This document shows positions 1-6,029 of a stretch of 6,853 nt of DNA, piece after piece (positions within the stretch are counted from its first letter, which is position 1; each line of letters starts with the position of its first letter). Source of the DNA: a bacterium (lineage in GTDB: Bacteria; Verrucomicrobiota; Verrucomicrobiae; JAJYAR01); contig JAJYAR010000147.1 in NCBI GenBank assembly GCA_021779435.1, positions 1-6,853 of the forward strand. The letters run 5' to 3'. The notes below the pieces were generated by a model, which had not been told where the DNA came from, searched no databases, and saw only the letters and a program-made list of their open reading frames with translations. Made by a program: the position numbers and the translations under genes.

Positions 1-42
1 GGGCGGGCCGGGACGTTTCTGCTAGACTCAAGGCTGAACGCG

Positions 43-213
43 ATGGCTATCAGCAAGGAACTTCTGGACATTTTGGTCTGTCCGGCGTGTAAGGAACCGG
101 TGCATCTGACGCCGGGCGGAGATGGGTTGAAGTGCGAGGCGTGCAAGCGCGTGTACCCGATCCGCGACGACATTCCGGTGATGCTGGTGGACGAAGCGAA
201 AATCGAAGACTGA
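43..213 (+). CDS. Trm112/YcaR-like small zinc-ribbon protein (UPF0434 type)
   Basis: This is a complete 56-residue protein that starts MAISKELLDILVCPACKEPV. The sequence shows two cysteine pairs, CPAC at 13-16 and CEAC at 31-34, which would form a small zinc site. They are followed by the family's closing segment YPIRDDIPVML at about 38-48. The length is close to the usual 55-65 residues. In eukaryotes and archaea Trm112 proteins activate methyltransferases that modify tRNA, rRNA and release factors. The role of the short bacterial version (YcaR in E. coli) is poorly defined, so no specific function is claimed. The ATG at 43 is the only usual start codon in this frame inside the window, and a weak AAGG lies 9 bases upstream. 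The gene sits 20 bases before a glycosyltransferase and close to an MsbA-like exporter; E. coli ycaR is also near msbA (msbA-lpxK-ycaR). Family assignment is firm and molecular role unknown. Confidence 0.88.
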   Translation: MAISKELLDILVCPACKEPVHLTPGGDGLKCEACKRVYPIRDDIPVMLVDEAKIED

Positions 214-233
214 GAGCGGTCGAGATTCGAGCG

Positions 234-1175
234 ATGCCCGAAGTAGTCGATCGGCTGGCGCGGGGTGCGCGGGTGGCGGTGGTGCGCCTGCGTTCGCTGG
301 GGGACTGCGTGTTGTCTACACCGGCGCTGCGGCTGCTGAAGGCGCACAGGCCGGATCTGCGCGTGGCGGTCGTCGTCGAGCCGGCGTGGCGGGCGGTGTA
401 TGAAGGCAACCCGGATGTGGACGAGATTCTCGATCCCGGCCTGAGCGCGCTGTGGAAGTTTGCCCCGGACCTCGTTCTGAACCTGCACGGAGGGGCGCGC
501 AGCGCCAGGCTGGTGGCGGCGTCGCGGGCGCGGTGGCGCGCCGGATTCGCTCATTACCGGAACGCGTGGCTGTATAACGTGCCCATTCCGCGGGCACAGG
601 AGATTCTCGGCGAAGAACGGGTGGTGCACACGGCGGAACACGCGGCGAGCGCGATGTTTTATCTGGGCGTGCCGGTGACCGAGATTCCGCGGGCGCGCCT
701 GTTTGTCTCGCGGAAGGTGGAACGGCCGCGGCCGTATGCGGTGATTCATCCGTTGGCGTCGGCGCCGGAAAAGGCCTGGGCGGCGGAGCGGTTTGCCGAT
801 TGTGCGCGCTGGATTGAGCGGGAACTGGGCCTCGAAGCGGTGGTCATCGGCGCGGCGGGGGACGATTTGAGCGCGTTCGAAGGGTTCAGTCGGGTGAAGG
901 GAGCGCCGCTCGAAGAAGTCAAGGGACTGCTTGCGGGGGCGGAGATTTTTCTGGGCAACGACAGTGGGCCGGCCCACATGTCGGCGGCGCTGGGTGTTCC
1001 GGTGGTAGTCTTATTTGGGCCGATGGATCCTGCGATCTGGGGTCCATGGCGCGTCGAGAGTGAAGTAAGGCGGCCGGAAAAAGGTCTGCGGGAGTTGCCT
1101 GTGGAACAAGTGACGGAAGCGTTGGCGATGCTGAGGGCGCGAACGGCGGCACAGGCCGGGAGACACTCGGCGTGA
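234..1175 (+). CDS. Glycosyltransferase family 9 (heptosyltransferase-like)
   Basis: This 313-residue protein resembles the ADP-heptose:LPS heptosyltransferases, which add heptose to the lipopolysaccharide inner core on the cytoplasmic side of the inner membrane. The N-terminal Rossmann half carries VRLRSLGDCVLSTPAL at about 17-32, matching the family's R-x-x-x-x-GD motif, with Asp24 at the catalytic-base position. The C-terminal half has HPLASAPEKAW at 172-182, which contains the conserved Lys180. It is followed by GNDSGPAHMSAALGVP at 241-256 and LFGPMDP at 260-266, the sugar-nucleotide-binding signature with Asp243. The frame is open back to a GTG at 132, but that extension overlaps the upstream gene and is Arg-rich with no family resemblance, so the ATG at 234 was chosen. 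The stop overlaps the start of the ABC exporter by four bases (GTGA). The donor could be ADP-heptose or another sugar; family confidence is high and exact substrate is unproven. Confidence 0.87.
   Translation: MPEVVDRLARGARVAVVRLRSLGDCVLSTPALRLLKAHRPDLRVAVVVEPAWRAVYEGNPDVDEILDPGLSALWKFAPDLVLNLHGGARSARLVAASRARWRAGFAHYRNAWLYNVPIPRAQEILGEERVVHTAEHAASAMFYLGVPVTEIPRARLFVSRKVERPRPYAVIHPLASAPEKAWAAERFADCARWIERELGLEAVVIGAAGDDLSAFEGFSRVKGAPLEEVKGLLAGAEIFLGNDSGPAHMSAALGVPVVVLFGPMDPAIWGPWRVESEVRRPEKGLRELPVEQVTEALAMLRARTAAQAGRHSA
1158..1162 (+). promoter_or_regulatory. Ribosome binding site supporting the GTG start of the ABC exporter
   Basis: A GGGAG sequence lies 9 bases before the GTG at 1172, inside the last codons of the glycosyltransferase gene. 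It supports this non-ATG start. The resulting protein also begins where MsbA-type exporters do, with a short cytoplasmic helix before the first membrane segment. Confidence 0.5.
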
Positions 1176-3007
1176 AGGAACTGGGGCGCCTGCTGCGGTT
1201 CGCCAGGCCCTATTGGGCGGCGCTGGTGAGCTCGAGCCTGCTCATGGCGGGCGTTGGCGCGGGGCAGGCGCTGGTCGTGCTGCTCGTACGGACGGTGTTC
1301 GACCGCGTGCTGCGGCCGGATTCGCCCGATTCCACGGCGACGCTGTTCGTGGTTCCGCTGCTGCACCGGACAATCCTTCTGAACGACATCGTTCCCCCGT
1401 TTCTGCACAACGTGTGGACCATGGTGGCGGCGGCCATCGTCGAGGTCTACCTGTTCAAGGGGCTGTGCGATTACTTCGGCAACTTCCTGATTAACTATGC
1501 CGGCTTCTCCGCGGTGACGGACCTGCGGCAGAAGGTGTTCGACGGCGTGCTTCGGCAGGACTCGCACTTCTTCGCGACGAACTCCACCGGCCACCTGATG
1601 TCGTCGATTCTGAACGACATCGATAAGATCCAGGTGGCGATTTCGCACATGCTGGCGGACTGGTTCCGGCAGGCGTTCACGCTGTTCGCGCTGCTGGTGG
1701 TCGTGATTCAGACGGACTGGAAGCTGGCGCTGGTGAGTTTGACGGTGCTGCCGTTTGTGCTGACGCCGACGGCGCGGCTGGGCAAGCGGATTCGCCGGAC
1801 GAGCCGGCGGGCGCAGGACGATACGGCGGATCTGAACCAGATCCTGCAGGAGACCATCAGCGGGCACCAGGTGGTGAAGACGTTCGGGACCGAGGAGTTC
1901 GAGTCGAACCGGTTCCGGGCGGCGGCGCAGAAGCTGAAGGGGACGAGTCTCAAGTACGTGGCGCAGCAGGCGATCTCTTCACCGCTGATCGAGTTTTTCG
2001 GGGCTCTGACGATTGTTGGACTCCTTACCTACGCGCGGCTGCAGATCAAGGCGAACGAGATGACGACGGGCGAGTTCACCAGCTTCGTGATCGCGCTGCT
2101 GATGCTGTACGAGCCGGTGAAGCGCCTGACCGGAATTCACAACATTTTCGAGCAGGCGCTGGGGGCGTCGCAGAAAGTGTTCGAGTATCTGGACCGTGAG
2201 CAGGGGATCCGGGACAAGGCCGGCGCCGTTCGCCTCGGGCGGTTCCACAAGGCGATCGAGTTCGACCACGTGAGCTTCGGTTATACGTCGTCGCCAGAGG
2301 GCTTTCATCTCGACAACGTAAAGCTGGAAGTGAAGGCGGGCGAAGTCGTGGCGTTGGTGGGGCCGAGCGGAGCCGGCAAGACGACGCTGGCGAACCTCCT
2401 GCCGCGGTTTTACGACGTCACGGGCGGAGCGATCCGGATCGACGGGCGGGACATACGGGATTTTCAGTTGGCGAGCCTGCGGTCGAAAATCGGAATTGTG
2501 GCGCAGGACACGTTTTTGTTCAACGACACGGTGGCCAACAATATCCGGTACGGACGCGCGGGAGCGACGGAAGAGCAGGTGCGGGCGGCGGCGAGGAGCG
2601 CTCTGGCGGAAGAATTTATTCTGGCTATGCCGGACGGATATGAGACGCCGATCGGGGAACGGGGGACGAAGCTGAGCGGCGGCCAGAGACAGCGGATCGC
2701 GATTGCCCGGGCGCTTCTGAAGAACGCTCCGATTCTGATCCTGGACGAAGCAACCTCGCACCTGGACACGGAGAGCGAAATGCTCGTCCAAAGGGCGCTG
2801 CAGCACCTGATGGCGGAGCGGACCGTGATTGTGATCGCGCACCGGCTTTCGACGATCCGGCGGGCCGACAAGATCGCGGTGATCGACGGCGGGCGGATTG
2901 TCGAGATGGGGACTCACGAAGACCTGGTGAGCCAGGGAGGGATTTACCAGAAGCTGCATGGGATGCAGTTTCTGGAGGATCCCGTGGGGAACGTACCGGC
3001 CACATGA
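1172..3007 (+). CDS. msbA: MsbA-like ABC exporter, permease and ATPase in one chain
   Basis: This 611-residue type IV (B-family) ABC half-transporter probably works as a homodimer in the inner membrane. MsbA flips core-lipid A from the inner to the outer leaflet. The membrane domain covers about residues 1-330, with hydrophobic segments near 13-40, 80-108, 160-180, 183-200, 270-290 and 300-316. The ATPase domain covers about 360-600 and has every expected motif: Walker A GPSGAGKTT 397-405, Q-loop Gln445, signature LSGGQ 501-505, Walker B ILILDE 521-526 with catalytic Glu526, D-loop SHLD 529-532 and switch His557. The segment GYETPIGERGTKLSGGQRQR is typical of lipid and multidrug exporters. 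The loop after the first membrane segment (about 44-78) looks longer than in E. coli MsbA. The start is GTG at 1172 and the gene overlaps both neighbours by four bases. A lipid A flippase role is inferred from the family and the adjacent glycosyltransferase; another lipid or drug exporter is the main alternative. Confidence 0.85.
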   Translation: MKELGRLLRFARPYWAALVSSSLLMAGVGAGQALVVLLVRTVFDRVLRPDSPDSTATLFVVPLLHRTILLNDIVPPFLHNVWTMVAAAIVEVYLFKGLCDYFGNFLINYAGFSAVTDLRQKVFDGVLRQDSHFFATNSTGHLMSSILNDIDKIQVAISHMLADWFRQAFTLFALLVVVIQTDWKLALVSLTVLPFVLTPTARLGKRIRRTSRRAQDDTADLNQILQETISGHQVVKTFGTEEFESNRFRAAAQKLKGTSLKYVAQQAISSPLIEFFGALTIVGLLTYARLQIKANEMTTGEFTSFVIALLMLYEPVKRLTGIHNIFEQALGASQKVFEYLDREQGIRDKAGAVRLGRFHKAIEFDHVSFGYTSSPEGFHLDNVKLEVKAGEVVALVGPSGAGKTTLANLLPRFYDVTGGAIRIDGRDIRDFQLASLRSKIGIVAQDTFLFNDTVANNIRYGRAGATEEQVRAAARSALAEEFILAMPDGYETPIGERGTKLSGGQRQRIAIARALLKNAPILILDEATSHLDTESEMLVQRALQHLMAERTVIVIAHRLSTIRRADKIAVIDGGRIVEMGTHEDLVSQGGIYQKLHGMQFLEDPVGNVPAT

Positions 3008-3921
3008 GCGCACCCAAGAAGCGGCAGCCGGTGCGGAGCATGACCGGGTATGCGAGGTCGCGCCGGGTCTGCGCGGCGGGCGAGATCAACGTCACGCTGA
3101 AGAGCGTGAACCACCGGGCGCTCGATTTGCATATTCAGTTGCCGGAGGAGTTGGCGGCGGCGGAGCCGGCGGTGCGGGCGGCGCTGCGGGAGCGGCTGAA
3201 GCGGGGGCACATCGAGGCGCGGGTGGGTTTTGCGCGAGCCGACGGAGGCGCCCGGGCGGCGTTGAACCGGCCGCTGTTCGAGGCCTGCATTCAGGCGCTC
3301 AAGGAAGCGGCGGAGGCGTTGGACATGGCGGAGCCGGCGGTGGATCTGAACGGGTTGCTGCGCGTGCCGGGAATGGTTACGCCGCAGGCGGCCGAGGAGG
3401 CGGCTCCGGCGTTGGAGGGGGAGACGCTGGCGGCGCTGAATGAGGCGCTGGACGGGCTCGAGGCGTTTCGCGTGCGGGAGGGAGAAGAGATCCGCGCGGA
3501 GATGGGGGAACAGAACCGGCGGCTGGAGATATTGGCGGGCGAAATTGAAAAGAGCCGGCACAAGGCGATGCCGGCGCTGCAGGCGCGGCTGAACGAAAGG
3601 CTGAAGGAGTTGTTGCGCGGGTCGGCGGCGGATCCGCAGAGGCTGGCGCAGGAGGCGGCGATGCTGGCCGAGCGGGGCGACATCGCGGAGGAGATTGCGC
3701 GGCTGAAGATTCACGCGGCGCAGGCGGCGGCGCTGCTCGATGAAGGCGGGGAGGTGGGCAAGCGCCTGGACTTCCTGCTGCAGGAGATGAACCGGGAGTC
3801 GAACACGATTCTTTCGAAAACGGGAGGGGCGGGAGAAATCGGGCTGCGGATAACCGAACTCGCGCTCGAGGCGAAGTCGGCCATCGAGAAGATGCGCGAG
3901 CAGGCGCTGAACCTGGAATGA
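3004..3921 (+). CDS. yicC: YicC-family endoribonuclease
   Basis: This 305-residue protein matches the YicC/YloC family at both ends. The N-terminal domain starts with RSMTGYAR at 11-18 and contains SVNHRALDLHIQLPEEL at 34-50. The C-terminal DUF1732 part has DIAEEIARLKIH at 226-237, GKRLDFLLQEMNRESNTI at 252-269 and the closing KSAIEKMREQALNLE at 291-305. The middle, about 90-225, is Ala/Glu-rich and probably helical with coiled-coil character. YicC in E. coli is linked to decay of the small RNA RyhB, and family members have been shown to be endoribonucleases; targets in this organism are unknown. The ATG at 3004 overlaps the stop of the exporter (ATGA), suggesting translational coupling. It adds a basic stretch of about ten residues (KKRQPV) before the family's usual start. 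An internal ATG at 3040 would begin inside the conserved motif and is less likely. The stop overlaps gmk by four bases. The gene next to gmk is a common bacterial arrangement. Confidence 0.93.
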   Translation: MSAPKKRQPVRSMTGYARSRRVCAAGEINVTLKSVNHRALDLHIQLPEELAAAEPAVRAALRERLKRGHIEARVGFARADGGARAALNRPLFEACIQALKEAAEALDMAEPAVDLNGLLRVPGMVTPQAAEEAAPALEGETLAALNEALDGLEAFRVREGEEIRAEMGEQNRRLEILAGEIEKSRHKAMPALQARLNERLKELLRGSAADPQRLAQEAAMLAERGDIAEEIARLKIHAAQAAALLDEGGEVGKRLDFLLQEMNRESNTILSKTGGAGEIGLRITELALEAKSAIEKMREQALNLE

Positions 3922-4532
3922 GCATTGTGTTTATCGTGTCGGCTCCATCGGGCTCGGGGAAGTCGACGCTGGTGAGCGGGCTGATGCGGAACGTGCCGCG
4001 GCTGCGGTTTTCTGTGTCCTACACGACGCGCGCGCCGCGGGGAGCGGAAAAGAACGGGGACCAGTATTATTTCGTCGGGCGCGAAGAGTTCGAGCGGCGG
4101 ATTGCGGCGGGGGAGTTCCTCGAGTACGCGGAGGTGTTCGGGAACTACTATGGGACGCACCGGAGCGAGCTGGACCGGGCGGAGGCGGACGGCGTGGACC
4201 TGGTGCTCGACATCGACGTGCAGGGTGCGCGACAATTAAAAGGGAATCTTCCGGAAGACAAGGCAGTTAGCATTTTTATCCTTGCGCCGTCGCGGGCGGA
4301 ATTGGAGCGGCGGCTGCGGGAGCGAAGCGAGGATTCCGAACCGGTGATTGAGCGTAGGCTGCGGGACGCGGCCACCGAGATCCGGAACTACGGCCGGTAC
4401 GATTATGTGCTGGTGAACAAGGATGTGGAGGAATCGGTGGAGACGTTGTGCTCGATTGTGCGCGCCGAGCGGATCAAGCGGGCGCGGGTCGAGGCGATGA
4501 TCCGGCCGATTCTTGCGAGTTTCGAGAAGTAA
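3918..4532 (+). CDS. gmk: Guanylate kinase
   Basis: This 204-residue cytosolic enzyme transfers phosphate from ATP to GMP or dGMP, giving GDP or dGDP for RNA, DNA and guanine-nucleotide signalling. The P-loop APSGSGKST is at 9-17. The GMP-binding region shows SYTTRAPR at 34-41, GEFLEYAEVFGNYYGT at 65-80 and DIDVQGARQLK at 98-108. The arginine-rich lid is at about 131-150, and the late segment NYGRYDYVLVNKD at 157-169 is also typical. Length matches the usual 200-210 residues. The ATG overlaps the yicC stop (ATGA), so the gene is probably translated by coupling because its own ribosome site is weak. It is followed after 17 bases by rpoZ, as in E. coli and many other bacteria. Residues 105-122 (4230-4283) use unusually many A/T-ending codons for this window, with no effect on the protein motifs. 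Identification is secure. Confidence 0.97.
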   Translation: MSIVFIVSAPSGSGKSTLVSGLMRNVPRLRFSVSYTTRAPRGAEKNGDQYYFVGREEFERRIAAGEFLEYAEVFGNYYGTHRSELDRAEADGVDLVLDIDVQGARQLKGNLPEDKAVSIFILAPSRAELERRLRERSEDSEPVIERRLRDAATEIRNYGRYDYVLVNKDVEESVETLCSIVRAERIKRARVEAMIRPILASFEK

Positions 4533-4538
4533 GGGAGC

Positions 4539-4542
4539 AGGA
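4539..4542 (+). promoter_or_regulatory. Ribosome binding site of rpoZ
   Basis: An AGGA lies 7 bases before the ATG at 4550, in the 17-base gap after gmk. It fixes the omega-subunit start at 4550 and argues against an upstream start in the same frame at 4448, which would lie inside gmk. Confidence 0.55.
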
Positions 4543-4549
4543 ACAGACC

Positions 4550-4798
4550 ATGAGCGAAAAATTCCGCAGCAACGGGGCGTTTTCGATTCCGGACGATCCG
4601 GACGCGAGCACGTACCGGTTCATTATTGTGGCGGCGAAGCGGGCGCGGCAGTTGCAGACCGGCGCGCGGTCGTTCCTGCCGACGACGTCGAAGAAGCCGA
4701 CGGTAGCGGCCATGGAGGAAGTGCGGCGCGGTCTGGTGCAGTACACGGACCTGTCGCAGACGCCGGCGCCCGAGCCCGAAGAACAGCCGGCCGAGTAG
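4550..4798 (+). CDS. rpoZ: RNA polymerase omega subunit
   Basis: This 82-residue protein is recognised by YRFIIVAAKRARQLQTGA at about 22-39, the omega helix that in E. coli reads FDLVLVAARRARQMQVGG. It is followed by KKPTVAAMEEVRRGLVQYTDL at about 48-68, matching the second conserved helix. Omega binds the beta-prime subunit, helps RNA polymerase assembly and, in Proteobacteria, forms part of a ppGpp site. The protein differs from E. coli omega at both ends. The N-terminal leader, about 21 residues (SIPDDPDAS region), is not the usual helix with an NRF motif. The C-terminal tail is short, acidic and proline-rich (PAPEPEEQPAE). The start at 4550 has a good ribosome site 7 bases upstream, and the stop is four bases before coaBC. 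Position between gmk and coaBC supports the call strongly. E. coli has spoT after rpoZ; here it is replaced by coaBC. Confidence 0.92.
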   Translation: MSEKFRSNGAFSIPDDPDASTYRFIIVAAKRARQLQTGARSFLPTTSKKPTVAAMEEVRRGLVQYTDLSQTPAPEPEEQPAE

Positions 4799-4802
4799 GG
4801 CG

Positions 4803-6017
4803 ATGCGAGCCGTCCTGGGGGTGGGCGGAGGGATAGCTGCCTACAAGGCGGCCGAGTTGGCCCGCGCGCTGATGGAGCGCGGGTTTGCGGTTCAGACCGT
4901 CATGACGGCCGCGGCGCAAGAGTTCATTACGCCGCTGACGTTTACTTCACTTACCGGCCAGAAGACGATTACGAGTCTGTTTGCGCGCGAGAGCGCGGAG
5001 GGCACGCTGGCGAGCGCCGTGGAGCACATCGGCGTGGCGCAGGGGGCGGACCTGCTGGTGGTAGCCCCGGCTACCGCGGATCTGCTGGCGAAATTCGCGC
5101 ACGGGCTGGCCGGCGATTTCCTTTCGACAATGTATCTGGCGTTCACCGGGCCGGTGGTGCTGGCTCCGGCGATGAACACCGCGATGTGGGAGCACGCGGC
5201 GACGCGGGCGAACCTGGAGACGCTGCGGCGGCGCGGGCACGTAATTGTGGATCCCCAAGACGGGCTGCTGGCGTGCGGAACCGTGGGGCCGGGGCGGCTG
5301 GCGGGGATCGATGCGATCGCGGGCGCGGCGGTGGAGGCTGTCGGGCTGCGGCGGGATCTCGAAGGCGAGACAGTTCTGATTACGGCCGGGCCGACGCGCG
5401 AGCCGCTGGACCCGGTGCGCTTCGTGTCGAACCGGAGTTCGGGGAAAATGGGCTACGCGCTGGCGGAGGTGGCGGCGCGGCGCGGGGCGCGCGTGCTGCT
5501 GGTGTCGGGTCCGGTGGCGCTGGAGGCGCCGGCCGGCGTGGACGTGGTTCGCGTCGAGACGGCGGGCGAGATGCACGACGCGGTGATGGAGCGGATCGAG
5601 GAAGCGACGATCATCGTAAAAGCGGCCGCGGTGGCCGATTATCACTTGTCGCACGTTCCCACGCACAAAATGAAGAAGACGGCAATGCGGCTGTCGCTGG
5701 AACTCGACCCGACGCCGGATATCCTGGCGGAGGTGGGGCAGAAGAAGGGGGACCGTCTGCTGATCGGGTTTGCGGCGGAGACCGACAACCTGGTGGAAGA
5801 GGCGCGGCGGAAGCTGCGCACGAAGAAGTGCGACATGGTGGTGGCGAACCTGGTGGGCGGCGAGCACACGGCGTTTGAGAGCGACGAGAACGAGGTGGTG
5901 CTGGTGATGAGCACGGGCGAGACGGCGCCATTGAAGCGGGCGGCGAAGCGGGAGATCGCGGGCGAGATCTTCGACCATGCGCTGAAGCTGCGGCTGGCGC
6001 TGCATGCGGCGCAGTGA
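4803..6017 (+). CDS. coaBC: Bifunctional phosphopantothenoylcysteine decarboxylase / phosphopantothenate-cysteine ligase
   Basis: This 404-residue cytosolic enzyme (Dfp) catalyses two steps of coenzyme A synthesis: CTP-dependent joining of cysteine to 4'-phosphopantothenate, then FMN-dependent decarboxylation to 4'-phosphopantetheine. The N-terminal CoaC domain (about 1-180) has the FMN-binding start LGVGGGIAAYK at 5-15, catalytic His75 in VEHIG, PAMN at 122-125 and the flap ACGTVGPGRL at 157-166 with Cys158. The C-terminal CoaB domain (about 185-400) has ITAGPTREPLDPVRFVSN at 193-210, RSSGKMG at 211-217, AAAVADY at 274-280 and HKMKK at 288-292. Asn210 and Lys289 correspond to residues important in the E. 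coli ligase. Length agrees with the family norm of about 400. The ATG is four bases after the rpoZ stop with only a weak ribosome site, so translation is probably coupled. The next gene follows after 12 bases. Both activities appear intact. Confidence 0.96.
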   Translation: MRAVLGVGGGIAAYKAAELARALMERGFAVQTVMTAAAQEFITPLTFTSLTGQKTITSLFARESAEGTLASAVEHIGVAQGADLLVVAPATADLLAKFAHGLAGDFLSTMYLAFTGPVVLAPAMNTAMWEHAATRANLETLRRRGHVIVDPQDGLLACGTVGPGRLAGIDAIAGAAVEAVGLRRDLEGETVLITAGPTREPLDPVRFVSNRSSGKMGYALAEVAARRGARVLLVSGPVALEAPAGVDVVRVETAGEMHDAVMERIEEATIIVKAAAVADYHLSHVPTHKMKKTAMRLSLELDPTPDILAEVGQKKGDRLLIGFAAETDNLVEEARRKLRTKKCDMVVANLVGGEHTAFESDENEVVLVMSTGETAPLKRAAKREIAGEIFDHALKLRLALHAAQ

Positions 6018-6020
6018 GGA
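6017..6020 (+). promoter_or_regulatory. Ribosome binding site of the uracil-DNA glycosylase gene
   Basis: An AGGA begins on the last base of the coaBC stop codon and lies 9 bases before the ATG at 6030. It supports that start and so supports the N-terminal extension of the glycosylase being translated. Confidence 0.5.
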
Positions 6021-6029
6021 CGCTTTGAG

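Larger units (their letters stand above)
3004..6017 (+). other. Conserved yicC-gmk-rpoZ-coaBC gene block
   Basis: Four adjacent genes with gaps of -4, 17 and 4 bases form a gene order seen in many bacterial phyla. The block joins RNA decay, GMP phosphorylation, RNA polymerase assembly and coenzyme A synthesis. Here it is tied upstream to an envelope block by a four-base overlap and continues downstream with udg and tmk after 12 and 2 bases. No hairpin followed by a T-run was found in any gap, so read-through along the whole window is likely. Operon status is inferred from spacing only. Confidence 0.75.

Noticed and set aside
132..233. Longer N-terminus of the glycosyltransferase from a GTG at 132
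   Set aside because: It would overlap most of the second half of the Trm112-like gene and adds an Arg-rich segment with no family match. The ATG at 234 fits the usual family start.
1023..1047. Imperfect hairpin, 8-base arms ATGGATCC and GGGTCCAT with a 9-base loop
   Set aside because: It contains one G-T pair, has no T-run after it and lies inside conserved glycosyltransferase codons, so it is not a terminator and is probably chance.
746..1867. 373-codon open frame on the minus strand across the glycosyltransferase and ABC exporter
   Set aside because: Composition is Arg/Gln/His-rich and no domain is recognisable. The + strand genes have complete family motifs.
3151..3186. GGC/GCG-rich near-repeat in yicC
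   Set aside because: It encodes an Ala/Glu-rich helical part of the protein in frame and is imperfect. GC-rich Ala codons explain it without a repeat mechanism.
1979..3714. Two long minus-strand open frames (1979-3013 and 2944-3714)
   Set aside because: They are antisense to the ABC exporter and yicC, Arg/Pro/Gln-rich and low in complexity, so treated as frame shadows.
4448..4549. Longer N-terminus of the omega subunit starting inside gmk
   Set aside because: The added residues read as out-of-frame gmk, and a proper ribosome site precedes the ATG at 4550.
5186..5878. 230-codon + strand open frame in another frame of coaBC
   Set aside because: It is almost entirely Gly, Ala and Arg, the expected product of misreading GC-rich codons, and coaBC motifs continue through the region.
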